Shown one piece after another: positions 1-8,903 of a stretch of 64,000 nucleotides of DNA (within the stretch, counting starts at the first letter, position 1; every line of letters begins with the position of its first letter). The notes beneath the pieces are model-generated. The model saw only the letters and a list, made by a program, of their open reading frames with translations, did not search any database and was not told the origin of the DNA. The position numbers were made by a program, and so were the translations under genes. The stretch comes from Actinomycetes bacterium (GTDB lineage Bacteria > Actinomycetota > Acidimicrobiia > IMCC26256 > JANYLB01), in contig JANYLB010000016.1 of NCBI GenBank assembly GCA_025363815.1, positions 1 to 64,000 on the forward strand, given 5' to 3'.

Positions 1-86
1 CGATTCTCGCCGCGCTCGAGGGTGGCCTCCGCTGGCACCGCAAACGCCGCGCCCGCGAGCAGGGTCAGCCGCGGACCGACGCGTAG
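1..86 (+). CDS. 3' end of an unidentified gene
   Basis: The frame is open from the window edge and ends in TAG at 84-86. It gives 27 residues that start ILAALEGGLRWHRKRRAREQ and are rich in Arg at the C-terminus. Codon third positions are GC-rich, as in real genes here. The gene would converge on xylB and overlap its last 22 bases. The family cannot be named from this fragment, and it may be a chance open frame. Confidence 0.4.
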   Translation, partial: ILAALEGGLRWHRKRRAREQGQPRTDA

Positions 87-1444
87 TTCGCCCGGATCTC
101 CTCGGCGCGGTCGGTGCCCAGGGCCGGTTCGATGACGTTTCCATTGCCGACGTCCCAAGCCGCCTGCACTTCGGCTATCGGCTGTTGCTGCAACCGAGCC
201 GCGGCCTGAACGGCGGCGCCGAGTGCAACCAGCTCCAACTCGCCAGGGACGGTCACCGCTCGTTGGCCGAGATCGGCAACGACCCGGCGGTACACCGGTG
301 ACCGCGCGCCACCGCCCACGAGGAACAGGCGACCGTCGTCGACCGCCACTCCGGCGGAACGTAACGCGTCGAGCCCATCGAGCAACCCGCACACGACCCC
401 TTCAAACGCGGCAAGAGCGAACTGCTCGCGGGTCACATCGCTCCGCAGCCCGGCGATGAGACCGGTCGCGTCGGGGCGGTTGGGTGTCCGTTCACCGTCG
501 AAGTACGGAAGCACCGTTACACCGCCGGAACCTGGAGGTGCTTCGCTCGCGAGCGCGTCGAGGTGCGCCAGGTCGACACCGAGCAGACCTGCCACCCCGT
601 TCGTGACCCGGGTCGCGTTGAGCGTGCACACGAGCGGAAGAAACCGTCCGGTCGCGTCGGCGTACCCCCCAACCGCGCCGCTCGGATCCGCGATCGGCGT
701 AGCGCTGAGCGCGAACACCGTCCCTGAGGTGCCGAGCGAGATCGCGACATCGCCGGGGCGCAGCCCGAGTCCGAGCCCGGCAGCCATGTTGTCGCCGGTT
801 CCGAAGGCAGCCGACGGGTCGGACACCGCGGGCAGTGCAGCCGTCCAATCAGTGTCGGCGTCGACGATGTCAAGAAGGTCGGTACGCCAGCAGTTCTCAG
901 CGGGTGACCAGTAGCCGGTGCCGGACGCGTCACCCCGGTCGGTCGTCCACTCCCCCGTCAGGCGCCAGGCGAGCCAGTCATGAGGCAGGCCGACCCGCGC
1001 GATCCGCGCGAAAGCTTCGGGCTCCGAGCGGTGCAGCCACGAGAGCTTCGTGATGGTGAATGCCGCCAGCGGCACTGATCCGCACGCCTTCGCCCACTCC
1101 GCCGCGCCACCGTCGAGACGGCCGATCAGCCATTTGGAATCGGGCGCCGATTCGGTGTCGTTCCAAAGCTTGGCGGGACGGATCACCGCTCCCGACGCGT
1201 CGAGCACCACCAACCCGTGCTGTTGGGCGGCTACCGACACCGCGTCGGCCGAATATTCACGCTCGGCGATGCGCCGAGCCGCGACCAGCGCGTCCCACCA
1301 GTCTTGCGGGTACTGCTCGCTGCGCGGAGGCGACGCCACCGCGTGCGGGGCCCGGCCCGCGCCGACAAGCGCGCCGGTTTCTGCGTCGCGCACCTCGACT
1401 TTCGTAGCCCCCGTCGACGAATCGATCCCCATCACCAACGGCAC
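65..1444 (-). CDS. xylB: Xylulokinase
   Basis: A cytosolic FGGY-family sugar kinase of 459 residues that phosphorylates D-xylulose with ATP to xylulose 5-phosphate, which feeds the pentose phosphate pathway. The N-terminal ATPase fold begins VMGIDSSTGATKVEV. Further motifs are the FGGY-like ISLGTSGTVFA, DGERTPNRPDATG, and the adenosine-binding LVGGGARSPVYRR near residue 375. The length is close to the family norm (about 480). It is the second gene of an operon, 13 bases after xylA on the same strand, which supports the D-xylulose assignment over other FGGY substrates. No xylose transporter or XylR regulator is visible in the window, so uptake and control must be encoded elsewhere. Confidence 0.9.
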   Translation of the reverse strand: MPLVMGIDSSTGATKVEVRDAETGALVGAGRAPHAVASPPRSEQYPQDWWDALVAARRIAEREYSADAVSVAAQQHGLVVLDASGAVIRPAKLWNDTESAPDSKWLIGRLDGGAAEWAKACGSVPLAAFTITKLSWLHRSEPEAFARIARVGLPHDWLAWRLTGEWTTDRGDASGTGYWSPAENCWRTDLLDIVDADTDWTAALPAVSDPSAAFGTGDNMAAGLGLGLRPGDVAISLGTSGTVFALSATPIADPSGAVGGYADATGRFLPLVCTLNATRVTNGVAGLLGVDLAHLDALASEAPPGSGGVTVLPYFDGERTPNRPDATGLIAGLRSDVTREQFALAAFEGVVCGLLDGLDALRSAGVAVDDGRLFLVGGGARSPVYRRVVADLGQRAVTVPGELELVALGAAVQAAARLQQQPIAEVQAAWDVGNGNVIEPALGTDRAEEIRANYASVRG

Positions 1445-1457
1445 TGGCTCGAGCCTT

Positions 1458-2636
1458 TCAGCGGATCCCCATCAGGAGCTCGGTGACAAGCTGATCGAGT
1501 CGTTCGTGGCCGTACCCGTAGGCGGCCAGCGCGTCGAGGTCGAACTTCTCTGCCCGGAGCGCGGCAAACGATTCAGGCGTCGGCCCGTCGACGAGGGTGC
1601 GCTCTGTCAGCCCGTCTACCTTGGCGACGGCCAGCGCCTCTTGGATATCGGAATCGGCTGCAAACCGTTGGGCCTTCTCCCGCAGCACAAGATAGGTACG
1701 CATGCATCCACGCGCGAACTCCCACACGCCTTCCGCGCTCTCGGTGCGGTACGCGTGGGCATCGAAGTGACGCACGCCGTCCCATTCTGCCTCCTCGAGC
1801 AGCTTCACGAGGTAGAACGCGTCGCGTATTCCCTCGGAGCCGAACCGGAAATCTTGGTCGTACCTCCCGATGCGTTGCGCGTTCAGGTCGATATGGAAAA
1901 GCTTGTCGTGCCAGAGCGTCTGTGCGACCGCGTGATGGAAGCTGAGTCCCGACATCGTCTCGTGCGCGAACTCGGGGTTGAGCCCGACCATCTCGGGATG
2001 GTCGAGCTCGTTGATGAACGCGAGTGCGTGCCCGACGGTAGGTAGGAAGAGATCGCCACGGGGTTCGTTCGGCTTCGGCTCGATCGCGACTTCGAGCTCG
2101 TAGCCACGGTCGCGGATGTACTCGCAGATCGCGTTCACGGCCTCGGCGTAACAATCGAGTGCGGCAGGCACGTCTTTCGCGGCGTCGCACTCGACGCCCT
2201 CCCGGCCGCCCCAGAGAACGTAGGTCTGGGCACCGAGCTCGGCGCCGAGGTCGATGGCATCGATTGTCTTGGCCAGCGCGTACCGCCGCACCGTCGGGTC
2301 GTTGGCGGTGAAGGCACCATCCTTGAACACGGGATGGGAGAAGAGATTCGTGGTGGCCATGGGAACCCGCATCCCGGTGTCGTCCAGCGCAGCCCGGAAC
2401 CGCTTGAGAATCTGCTCCCGCTCCGCGGTCGAGGACCCCGGGGGGATGAGGTCGTCATCATGGAAAGCCACGCCGTACGCGCCGAGCTCGGCGAGGCGAC
2501 GCACCGATTCCACCGGATCGATCGGGGGCCGGGTCTCGTGGCCGAAGGGATCTCGACCGCGGTTGCCTACGGTCCAGAGGCCGAAGGTGAACCGGTCTTC
2601 GGGGCAGGGCATGAAGTCGTCCGACTGGTTGTCCAT
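1458..2636 (-). CDS. xylA: Xylose isomerase
   Basis: Interconverts D-xylose and D-xylulose in the cytosol using two divalent metals. The 392-residue protein has the full actinobacterial active site: catalytic His and Asp in AFHDDDL, the Glu/Lys pair in [11 protein letters not shown], metal ligands in NPEFAHE, the HIDLN Asp, the YDQDFRFG pair, and the final Asp in [10 protein letters not shown]. The ATG at 2636 was chosen because it begins [20 protein letters not shown], the usual family N-terminus. A longer in-frame start at 2753 would add 39 low-complexity residues and run into the divergent gene at 2716. It is the first gene of the xylA-xylB operon. The 79-base gap to the divergent gene must carry its promoter. 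Confidence 0.95.
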   Translation of the reverse strand: MDNQSDDFMPCPEDRFTFGLWTVGNRGRDPFGHETRPPIDPVESVRRLAELGAYGVAFHDDDLIPPGSSTAEREQILKRFRAALDDTGMRVPMATTNLFSHPVFKDGAFTANDPTVRRYALAKTIDAIDLGAELGAQTYVLWGGREGVECDAAKDVPAALDCYAEAVNAICEYIRDRGYELEVAIEPKPNEPRGDLFLPTVGHALAFINELDHPEMVGLNPEFAHETMSGLSFHHAVAQTLWHDKLFHIDLNAQRIGRYDQDFRFGSEGIRDAFYLVKLLEEAEWDGVRHFDAHAYRTESAEGVWEFARGCMRTYLVLREKAQRFAADSDIQEALAVAKVDGLTERTLVDGPTPESFAALRAEKFDLDALAAYGYGHERLDQLVTELLMGIR

Positions 2637-2702
2637 CCCCGCATGATCCCCCGCGCGCGACGGCTGAGCAACGCGGTCATTCTGACTGCGGCCGCCCGTC
2701 GA

Positions 2703-2708
2703 TAGGGT
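2703..2708 (+). promoter_or_regulatory. Leaderless -10 box TAGGGT
   Basis: TAGGGT lies 7 bases before the ATG at 2716. This is the actinobacterial TANNNT spacing in which transcription begins at or next to the start codon. Confidence 0.5.
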
Positions 2709-2715
2709 CGCGCCC

Positions 2716-3423
2716 ATGACGCAGCCTCCACCGCCACCCGAACCACTCCCCATCGCCGCTCCGGTTCTAGCTCCACTCGATCGGATCCAGGCCGCGTATC
2801 AACGTCGGAGCGAGACCGACTACATCTTCAGCTTCTGGACCGCGCTCGGCTGGACCCTGCTCACCTGCGGAGTCTTCGGTATCTACGTCGTGTACCAACT
2901 CGTGCGCCGGTCCCGCGATCACAACCTGCGGCGGCTCGAGGAGCTCGATGCCGCTACCGCGTTCGCGTGGGATCAGGCAGGAGCTCGTGGACTACACGAC
3001 GAGCTCCAACCGAATTTTGAGCGCGTCGCCGCTTACCTCGCCTCAATGCGTCAGATGGCGACCGAGTTCCGGGACCCGGTCATCTGGACGGTGCTCGCGG
3101 CCGTCGCGAGTGGAATCGTGCAGGTCATCGTCTACGTCCTCGTCGACAGCGACCTCGTGAAGCATGACCATCAAGAGGGGGGCGCCGAGCACGAGCTCTC
3201 ACTCATCTACACGAGGCTCGGAGCGCCGATCCCGTCGCCCGATCCCGCGACGCTGCACCAGGCCCACAACTACGTCCCGCGGGTAATCGTGCTGCTGTTG
3301 ACCTGTGGCGTTTACGGATTCTGGTGGGAGTACGACATCATGGTCGAGCTGAACCGGCACTTTGAGAAAGACTGGGTTTGGGAAGACTCCCTTGCCGGTG
3401 CGGTGCAGATGCTCTCGCGCTGA
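2716..3423 (+). CDS. DUF4234-like membrane protein with duplicated motif
   Basis: A 235-residue integral membrane protein of unknown function. After a proline-rich N-terminus ([11 protein letters not shown]) there are about four hydrophobic segments. Two copies of a similar motif stand out: [20 protein letters not shown] near residue 52 and [20 protein letters not shown] near residue 195, separated by a soluble stretch and one more membrane segment. The Leu-Thr-Cys-Gly-aromatic-Gly-aromatic pattern resembles DUF4234 domains, so the protein looks like an internal duplication. The start follows a leaderless-type -10 box. It is monocistronic, divergent from xylA and convergent with the desaturase. 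No catalytic motif is seen. Confidence 0.75.
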   Translation: MTQPPPPPEPLPIAAPVLAPLDRIQAAYQRRSETDYIFSFWTALGWTLLTCGVFGIYVVYQLVRRSRDHNLRRLEELDAATAFAWDQAGARGLHDELQPNFERVAAYLASMRQMATEFRDPVIWTVLAAVASGIVQVIVYVLVDSDLVKHDHQEGGAEHELSLIYTRLGAPIPSPDPATLHQAHNYVPRVIVLLLTCGVYGFWWEYDIMVELNRHFEKDWVWEDSLAGAVQMLSR

Positions 3424-3441
3424 TCGGCGCGGTCGACTCGG

Positions 3442-4380
3442 TTACCGCCTCGCGCCATCGAGTTGCGCCGCCGTGGGCCAGCGGACCCTCGTCGCCCATC
3501 CCAGCCGCTCGAAGATCCGGATGAGCTCGGCCGACGTGTCGATCTGGCGGGGAAGCGCGCCATGTCGGGCCGACGACGGGTGCGCGTGGTGGAAGTTGTG
3601 CCATGACTCGCCGAAGGAGAGCACCGCAAGCGGCGCGAAGTTCCTGCTGCGATCCTTCTGAGTGAACGGCTGGCGCCCGAAGACATGGCAGATCGAGTTG
3701 ACGCTCCACGTGACGTGATGCAACACCATCATGCGGACGACACCGGCCCAGATCAGCGCGGTCAACGCGCCGGCGAGGGTGCCCGCCCACAGCCATCCGA
3801 TGCCGAAGGGCACCGCGAGCGACGCTATCGCGAACAGCGGAAACAATCGGCTCACGACAACTAGATCCGGGTCACCGAGCAGGTCCGGTGCGTATCGGTC
3901 GGCCGAGGTGGTGTCGACCGAGAACAGCCATCCGACATGGGCGTAGAAAAAGCCGCGCGTCTGCGCGATGGCCCCGGTGCCATAGCGGTGCGGGGAATGC
4001 GGGTCACCGACCTGGTCGCTGAACATGTGGTGACGCCGATGGTTCGCGACCCATCCGATGATCGAGCCTTCGATCGCCATCGAACCGATCGACGCGAGCA
4101 CGATCTTGAGCGGGCGGTTCGGCGTGAAGCTCGAATGGGTGAAGAGCCGGTGAAACCCGATCGCGATGCCGTGGCCCGTCACGAAGAAGAGGACGACAGC
4201 GAGGATGAGGTCGGGCAGCGACACGGCATGACCCCAGAGCAGTGGAATCGCGACGCCGAGCGCGATGACCGGCCCGATCACGAGCAGGGCCGTGATGAGC
4301 CTCGACGCGAATATGCTTCCCCGGCTCGGGCGGACCGCGGTTTCGGGGGGCCGCGAAGGCCTGGCAACAACGGTGGTCAT
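3442..4380 (-). CDS. Acyl-CoA/fatty-acid desaturase (delta-9 type)
   Basis: A membrane di-iron desaturase of 312 residues that inserts a double bond into saturated acyl chains. All three histidine boxes are present: HRLFTH, HRRHH, and HNFHH in FGESWHNFHHAHP. There are four or more transmembrane helices (for example SLPDLILAVVLFFVTGHGIA). The ATG at 4380 (MTTVVARPSRPPETAV) is preferred. An in-frame start at 4461 adds 27 Arg-rich residues that do not look like coding sequence. It converges on the DUF4234-like gene with an 18-base gap. Its electron donor is not encoded nearby. Confidence 0.9.
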   Translation of the reverse strand: MTTVVARPSRPPETAVRPSRGSIFASRLITALLVIGPVIALGVAIPLLWGHAVSLPDLILAVVLFFVTGHGIAIGFHRLFTHSSFTPNRPLKIVLASIGSMAIEGSIIGWVANHRRHHMFSDQVGDPHSPHRYGTGAIAQTRGFFYAHVGWLFSVDTTSADRYAPDLLGDPDLVVVSRLFPLFAIASLAVPFGIGWLWAGTLAGALTALIWAGVVRMMVLHHVTWSVNSICHVFGRQPFTQKDRSRNFAPLAVLSFGESWHNFHHAHPSSARHGALPRQIDTSAELIRIFERLGWATRVRWPTAAQLDGARR

Positions 4381-4550
4381 CCGGGCAACCTGACTGGCAC
4401 GGCCTCGAAGCCATCCGCGTCCAACCTGGTCGTGCACCGACCGGACCCGTCGACACCGCAAGGTGATGTCGAACCCCCAAGAGTACCGGGATCCCGAACG
4501 CGAACCTTGGCGGGCCGGGGTCGACGAGTCGGGTATGCCAACCTTCGCTG

Positions 4551-6275
4551 ATGAACCCCCGTGATGTGAACCTTCTGCCGCAGCCCCGTTCGATCGAGAC
4601 CACCGGCGCGCTCATCACCCCGACCGACGAGGAACCCCGCGTCGCCCGAGACTCGACCCTCCCTCCAGACGGCTACGAGCTTCGGATCGGCGCCAACGGC
4701 GCGATCACGATCATCTCCGCCGACGACGCCGGTGAGTTCTACGGCCGGGCGACGCTCGCTCAGCTTCGGTCGTTCGGCGATCTACCCGTCGTGGTCATCC
4801 GCGACTGGCCTGATCTGGCGGTGCGCGGAGTGATGATCGACTGCTCACGAGACAAGGTCCCGACCCTCGACACCCTGCACGACCTCATCGACCGCCTCGC
4901 CTCGTGGAAGGTGAACCACGTCGAGCTGTACTGCGAGCATACCTTCGCGTACTCGAATCACGAGGAGGTGTGGCGTGACGCGAGTCCGTTCACCGCGCAG
5001 CAGATTCGCGATCTCGACGTCTTCTGTCGCGCCCGTCACATCGATCTCGTACCGAACCAGAACTGTCTAGGGCACATGCGCCGGTGGCTGCGTCACGACC
5101 GATACCGACCGCTTGCGCTCGCTCCGCCCGAGGGCGAGCTGCCTCGCGAACCACCCACGACGATTGACCCGGCCAATCCCGGCTCCCTCGCCCTGATCCG
5201 CGAGTTGCTCGCCGAGCTCTTGTTGAACTTCACCAGCGGGAAGGTGAACGTGGGCCTCGACGAGCCGTGGGAGCTGCCCGACGGGCGATTCGACGACTAC
5301 ATCATGTGGCTGCGTACCCTCCGGGATCTCCCCGAGCTCGACGGCAGGGAGATGCTCGTCTGGGGCGACATCCTCGCCGGCCGTCCCGAGCGGCTCGCGC
5401 AGATCCCCGATGGTGTCACCACGTGCGAATGGGGCTACGAGGACTGGCACCCGTTCGACGAACGCGCCGCCGCTTACGCCGCGGCCGACAAGCCATTCTG
5501 GGTCGCGCCGGGCACTTCGAGCTGGTGCTCGATCTTGGGCCGGGTCACGAACATGCGGGGTACCTGCATCTCGGCCGCGCAGGCTGCGATCGCCCACGGC
5601 GGCAGCGGATTCTTGAACACCGATTGGGGCGACCTCGGGCACCTCCAGTACCTGCCGATCAGCGATCCCGGCCTCGCGTTCGGAGCAGCAGTCTCGTGGT
5701 GCCTCGAGTCGAACCGTGAGCTCGACCTCGGCGCGGCATTGAGCGCGCATGCTTACGACGATCCAACCGGTGAGCTCGCGGCCGGCCTGCTCGCGCTCGG
5801 CGACGTCCACCGGGCAATCACCCCCCAAGTACCGAACATCTCGGCGTTGGTCGCTCACGGCTTTTGGCCACAGCTCCAGCTCGGACGCGGATTCACCAAG
5901 GGCTTCGACTCGCGAGAGCTCGATTCGGTCGAGGAGATCCTCACCGACGCGAACGCACGCATCAATCGCTCGCAGCCGAGAAGAGCCGACGGCGCTCTCA
6001 TCAAAGACGAGCTGCGCAACGGCTCGGCGCTGGTGGGGATTCTCACCCGCGACGCGCGAGCCCGGTTGCTCGTCGACGGCACACTCGGCCAGGTCGATCT
6101 CCCTGCTCGCGACGCACTAGCCGGCGGTCTGGCGCCGGTGATCGCCGAGCATCGTCGGTTGTGGCTCGCTCGGAACCGCCCCGGGGGGCTCGATGACAGC
6201 CTCGCGTGGCTCGAGCACCTCCTCTCCTGCTACGAGACCGGCGAAACGCCGAGTAACTGGGGCGCATGGACGTGA
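4551..6275 (+). CDS. Glycoside hydrolase family 20 (beta-N-acetylhexosaminidase-like)
   Basis: A 574-residue protein with a GH20 barrel. An N-terminal GH20b-like part starts NLLPQPRSIETTGAL. The barrel opens at VRGVMIDCSRDKVPTLDTLH and continues with WKVNHVELYCEHTFAY. The expected Asp-Glu acid/base pair is in KVNVGLDEPWE near residue 237. The family removes terminal GlcNAc or GalNAc by substrate-assisted catalysis. No signal peptide is seen, so it probably acts on imported chito- or glyco-oligosaccharides in the cytosol. The C-terminal 150 residues are not obviously part of the barrel and may be a helical accessory domain. Exact substrate is inferred from family only. Confidence 0.8.
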   Translation: MNPRDVNLLPQPRSIETTGALITPTDEEPRVARDSTLPPDGYELRIGANGAITIISADDAGEFYGRATLAQLRSFGDLPVVVIRDWPDLAVRGVMIDCSRDKVPTLDTLHDLIDRLASWKVNHVELYCEHTFAYSNHEEVWRDASPFTAQQIRDLDVFCRARHIDLVPNQNCLGHMRRWLRHDRYRPLALAPPEGELPREPPTTIDPANPGSLALIRELLAELLLNFTSGKVNVGLDEPWELPDGRFDDYIMWLRTLRDLPELDGREMLVWGDILAGRPERLAQIPDGVTTCEWGYEDWHPFDERAAAYAAADKPFWVAPGTSSWCSILGRVTNMRGTCISAAQAAIAHGGSGFLNTDWGDLGHLQYLPISDPGLAFGAAVSWCLESNRELDLGAALSAHAYDDPTGELAAGLLALGDVHRAITPQVPNISALVAHGFWPQLQLGRGFTKGFDSRELDSVEEILTDANARINRSQPRRADGALIKDELRNGSALVGILTRDARARLLVDGTLGQVDLPARDALAGGLAPVIAEHRRLWLARNRPGGLDDSLAWLEHLLSCYETGETPSNWGAWT

Positions 6276-6294
6276 AGCGGATCAGCCCAGAGCG

Positions 6295-7377
6295 TCAGCC
6301 CACGCCAGACCGGGCTCGCGGCCGCCGCTGACGGTGCGCCCGCGCGCTCGGCACCGTCGTGGTCGTCGTCGTGGTGGTGGTAGTCGTGGAGATGGTCGTG
6401 GTGGTGGTCGTGCTCCCCGCAACCCGGCCCGATGTGGGATCGGCCATCAGAGACCGCGCGTCGACCGCTTCGAAGTCGGAGCCGCGCAGGCCTTGGAGGC
6501 TGTGCAGGTCTTCGTTGTCGAACCGGTCGTCGGGTGCGCCGGAGATGTACCAGGAGCTGCCGTTGTCGGCGACGATCGCGCCGTACTTCGCCAGCGCCGC
6601 CAATACGATCCGCGACTGAGGCGGGTAGCTCGCGATGTCGACACTCGACTTCAAACGAAAGCGTTCGCCCATCGGCGCACGGTTCGGATCGTTCACGCCC
6701 GCCTTATGGGTCGCGGGCCAGACGTAACGGTTGTCGGTGTTGTTCAGAGTGATGCGAATTGCATGATCGATCACACCCGCAGCGATCTCGTCGTAGCGCA
6801 CGAGCCCAGGCAGGATCGGAAGGCCGGCCGCGTCGGCTGATGTGTAACCGGTCGTCCGCAGCGCATTCGAAGTCAGGTTCCAAATAGCCCCCGAGCCGGC
6901 GGTCCAGCTCGCCCCGCCACTCTGTGGATACGCCGCGTAGACCTCGTAGAGACGGCAGCTTTCTCGGTCGACAACGAGCACGTGACGGTCGCCCGCGGAA
7001 GACGAGCCCCCTTCGATCGGGGCGTTGGGCGGAATCGGATACGGGCCGGCATCGCTCTCGTCGGCATAGTCGAAAGTGATCGGAACCTTCGCCTGGGTTC
7101 CGGAAACCGTTGCGAACGGAATCCCGATTGGACCGCCGTCGTAGAGACCCGCACCGAAATCCGCGTGCAGCGAGTTGGCCGCGCCCGCGCTCACCACGTA
7201 TGCAGCCGACTTCGGATCGAGCGGCAGACGGCTGATGTCGGCGTGCCAGTGGCTGTCGGTAGGGGCCGTGGCGCAGGAAGGAGCGCCGGGGATGGGGGAG
7301 GCGAGGGAAGCGCTGAGCCCGATCGGCACGAACGACGCGGTCAGGGCTGCGGTGAGGAAGAAGGCGATCCGTCGCAC
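6295..7377 (-). CDS. Secreted protein of unknown function with poly-Thr C-terminal region
   Basis: A 360-residue exported protein. The N-terminus (MRRIAFFLTAALTASFVPIG) is a Sec signal peptide with a cleavage site near ASLA-SP. The mature part starts with a SHWHADISRLPLDP segment and contains DRHVLVVDRESCRLYEVYAA, a motif I have seen in actinobacterial and acidobacterial secreted proteins of unknown role. There are two or more Cys. The C-terminal 45 residues are a nearly pure threonine tract followed by an Arg-rich end, which suggests a glycosylated stalk or wall-spanning linker. The start is GTG at 7377. The gene converges on the GH20 gene with a 19-base gap. Confidence 0.7.
   Translation of the reverse strand: MRRIAFFLTAALTASFVPIGLSASLASPIPGAPSCATAPTDSHWHADISRLPLDPKSAAYVVSAGAANSLHADFGAGLYDGGPIGIPFATVSGTQAKVPITFDYADESDAGPYPIPPNAPIEGGSSSAGDRHVLVVDRESCRLYEVYAAYPQSGGASWTAGSGAIWNLTSNALRTTGYTSADAAGLPILPGLVRYDEIAAGVIDHAIRITLNNTDNRYVWPATHKAGVNDPNRAPMGERFRLKSSVDIASYPPQSRIVLAALAKYGAIVADNGSSWYISGAPDDRFDNEDLHSLQGLRGSDFEAVDARSLMADPTSGRVAGSTTTTTTISTTTTTTTTTTTVPSARAHRQRRPRARSGVG
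6355..6416. repeat. GTG/GTC trinucleotide-like repeat coding poly-Thr
   Basis: A degenerate run of gtg, gtc and gta triplets on the + strand (ACN codons on the coding strand). It encodes about 18 Thr residues broken once by Ile-Ser. It is a slippage-prone microsatellite inside the secreted protein gene. Confidence 0.8.
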
Positions 7378-7448
7378 GCCTCGTCTATCGGCAGATCAGA
7401 CCCCGAAACTTGTGCTCCAAAGCCGGATCATGGGAGCGACCCGCCTCC

Positions 7449-7454
7449 TAGTAT
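7449..7454 (+). promoter_or_regulatory. Leaderless -10 box TAGTAT
   Basis: TAGTAT lies 6 bases before the ATG at 7461, with no Shine-Dalgarno sequence between them. Confidence 0.5.
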
Positions 7455-7460
7455 CCACAC

Positions 7461-8246
7461 ATGCTCGAACGCTTCCGCATCGACGGCCAGGTCGCCATCG
7501 TCACCGGCGCCGGACGGGGCATCGGCGCCGCCACCGCGCTCGCGCTGGCCGAGGCCGGGGCCGATCTCGTTCTCGCCGCTCGCACGAAGGGCCAGCTCGA
7601 CGTGGTCGCCGAGGCGGTCCGGGCGTTCGGACGACAAGCGATCGTGATCCCGACCGACGCCAACGACATCGACAACCTCGTTGCGCTCGCCGCGGCGGCG
7701 GTCGAGGAGTTCGGCGGAATTGACATCGTCGTGAACAACGCCGGCGGCTCGGCGCCCCGCCCATTGCTCGACACGAGCGTCGGGTACCTCGAACGGTCGT
7801 TTCACTTCAACACGACCACCGCGTTCGCATTGAGCAAGGCTGCGGTGCCGGTGATGATCGAACGCGGTGGCGGAGCGATCGTCAACATCTCCTCCGCGAT
7901 CGGTCGGCTGTCCGACCGCGGTTTCGTCGCCTACGGCACCGCCAAGGCCGCGCTGACGCATATGACCCGCTTGATGGCAGCCGATCTCGCGCCGCGCATC
8001 CGCGTGAACGCGATCGCAGTCGGTTCAGTCGCGACGAGCGCTCTCGAATCCGTTCTCACCGACGACGCGTTGCGAACGCAGATGGAAGACGGCACGCCGT
8101 TGCGTCGCCTGGGCCAACCCGATGACATTGCGCTCGCCGCGCTCTACCTCGCCTCTCCGGCCGGAAGCTTCATCACCGGCAAGGTGCTCGAGGTCGACGG
8201 CGGCCTTGAAGCGCCCAACCTCGCTCTCGGCCTCCCCGACCTGTAG
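7461..8246 (+). CDS. Short-chain dehydrogenase/reductase
   Basis: A 261-residue classical SDR, an NAD(P)-dependent oxidoreductase of the cytosol. The cofactor loop GAGRGIG is at residues 16-22, NNAGG near residue 93, the catalytic Ser in NISSAIG, and YxxxK in [11 protein letters not shown] near residue 157. The C-terminus [18 protein letters not shown] is typical of the FabG/3-oxoacyl-type branch. Substrate cannot be told from sequence. The next gene starts 6 bases after its stop, so both are likely co-transcribed from the leaderless promoter just upstream. Confidence 0.9.
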   Translation: MLERFRIDGQVAIVTGAGRGIGAATALALAEAGADLVLAARTKGQLDVVAEAVRAFGRQAIVIPTDANDIDNLVALAAAAVEEFGGIDIVVNNAGGSAPRPLLDTSVGYLERSFHFNTTTAFALSKAAVPVMIERGGGAIVNISSAIGRLSDRGFVAYGTAKAALTHMTRLMAADLAPRIRVNAIAVGSVATSALESVLTDDALRTQMEDGTPLRRLGQPDDIALAALYLASPAGSFITGKVLEVDGGLEAPNLALGLPDL

Positions 8247-8251
8247 GCCAG

Positions 8252-8902
8252 ATGGGCTCACTCTTCGTCAGGGTGTTGCCGCTCGCGCTCGGCGCGGCGT
8301 TGAGCCCCACTGTGCTCACGGTGATCGTGCTGCTCCTCGCCGGCGCGAAGAGCCGTCGGGACGCGGTCGCGTTCGCGATCGGCACCCTCGCTGTGAGCAT
8401 CGCGATCGGCGTCGCGATGCTCTTCGTGTTCAACCAGACGCTCCAGGGTCATCACGCCGGCACCAAAAGCAGCAGCGCAATCATCGACATCGTGCTCGGC
8501 GGGGTGCTGCTCGTGCTCGCCCTGCGCGAGGTCGTCGTAGCGCCGAAGGCGAAAGAGCCGAAGGCGCGACACAAGCTCGGCGTAGGCGCGGCATTCGTGC
8601 TCGGCATGCTGGTCATGACTGCGAACTTCAGCAGCCTTGTGCTCTACCTCGCGGCTCTGAAGGAGATCGTCCGCGCCGACGTGGCGACGGCCTCTGAGCT
8701 AGTGGTCACCGCGGCGTTCATCGTGATCATGCTCCTGGCCGTCGAGCTCCCGCTCCTGCTCACCGTGGTCGCACCGGGCTCGTCGGAGCGGCTCCTCACC
8801 AACATCGGCGCCACGGTGAAGCGCAACTCGCGCGCGATCACGATCGTGGTGTTGGTGATCTTCGGCGCTTACCTCGCGGTGAAGGGCGTGATGAGCCTCT
8901 GA
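8252..8902 (+). CDS. GAP-family (Sap-like) membrane protein
   Basis: A 216-residue polytopic protein with about six transmembrane helices. It begins with a hydrophobic segment containing LPLALGAALSPTVLTVIVLL and has a loop KAKEPKARHKLG before the second half. This layout fits the GAP/LysE-related family, which includes mycobacterial Sap, implicated in export or addressing of lipids and peptidolipids. The function here is inferred from family only. It is the second gene after the SDR (6-base gap) and converges on the amidohydrolase with one base between stops. Confidence 0.7.
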   Translation: MGSLFVRVLPLALGAALSPTVLTVIVLLLAGAKSRRDAVAFAIGTLAVSIAIGVAMLFVFNQTLQGHHAGTKSSSAIIDIVLGGVLLVLALREVVVAPKAKEPKARHKLGVGAAFVLGMLVMTANFSSLVLYLAALKEIVRADVATASELVVTAAFIVIMLLAVELPLLLTVVAPGSSERLLTNIGATVKRNSRAITIVVLVIFGAYLAVKGVMSL

Positions 8903-8903
8903 T

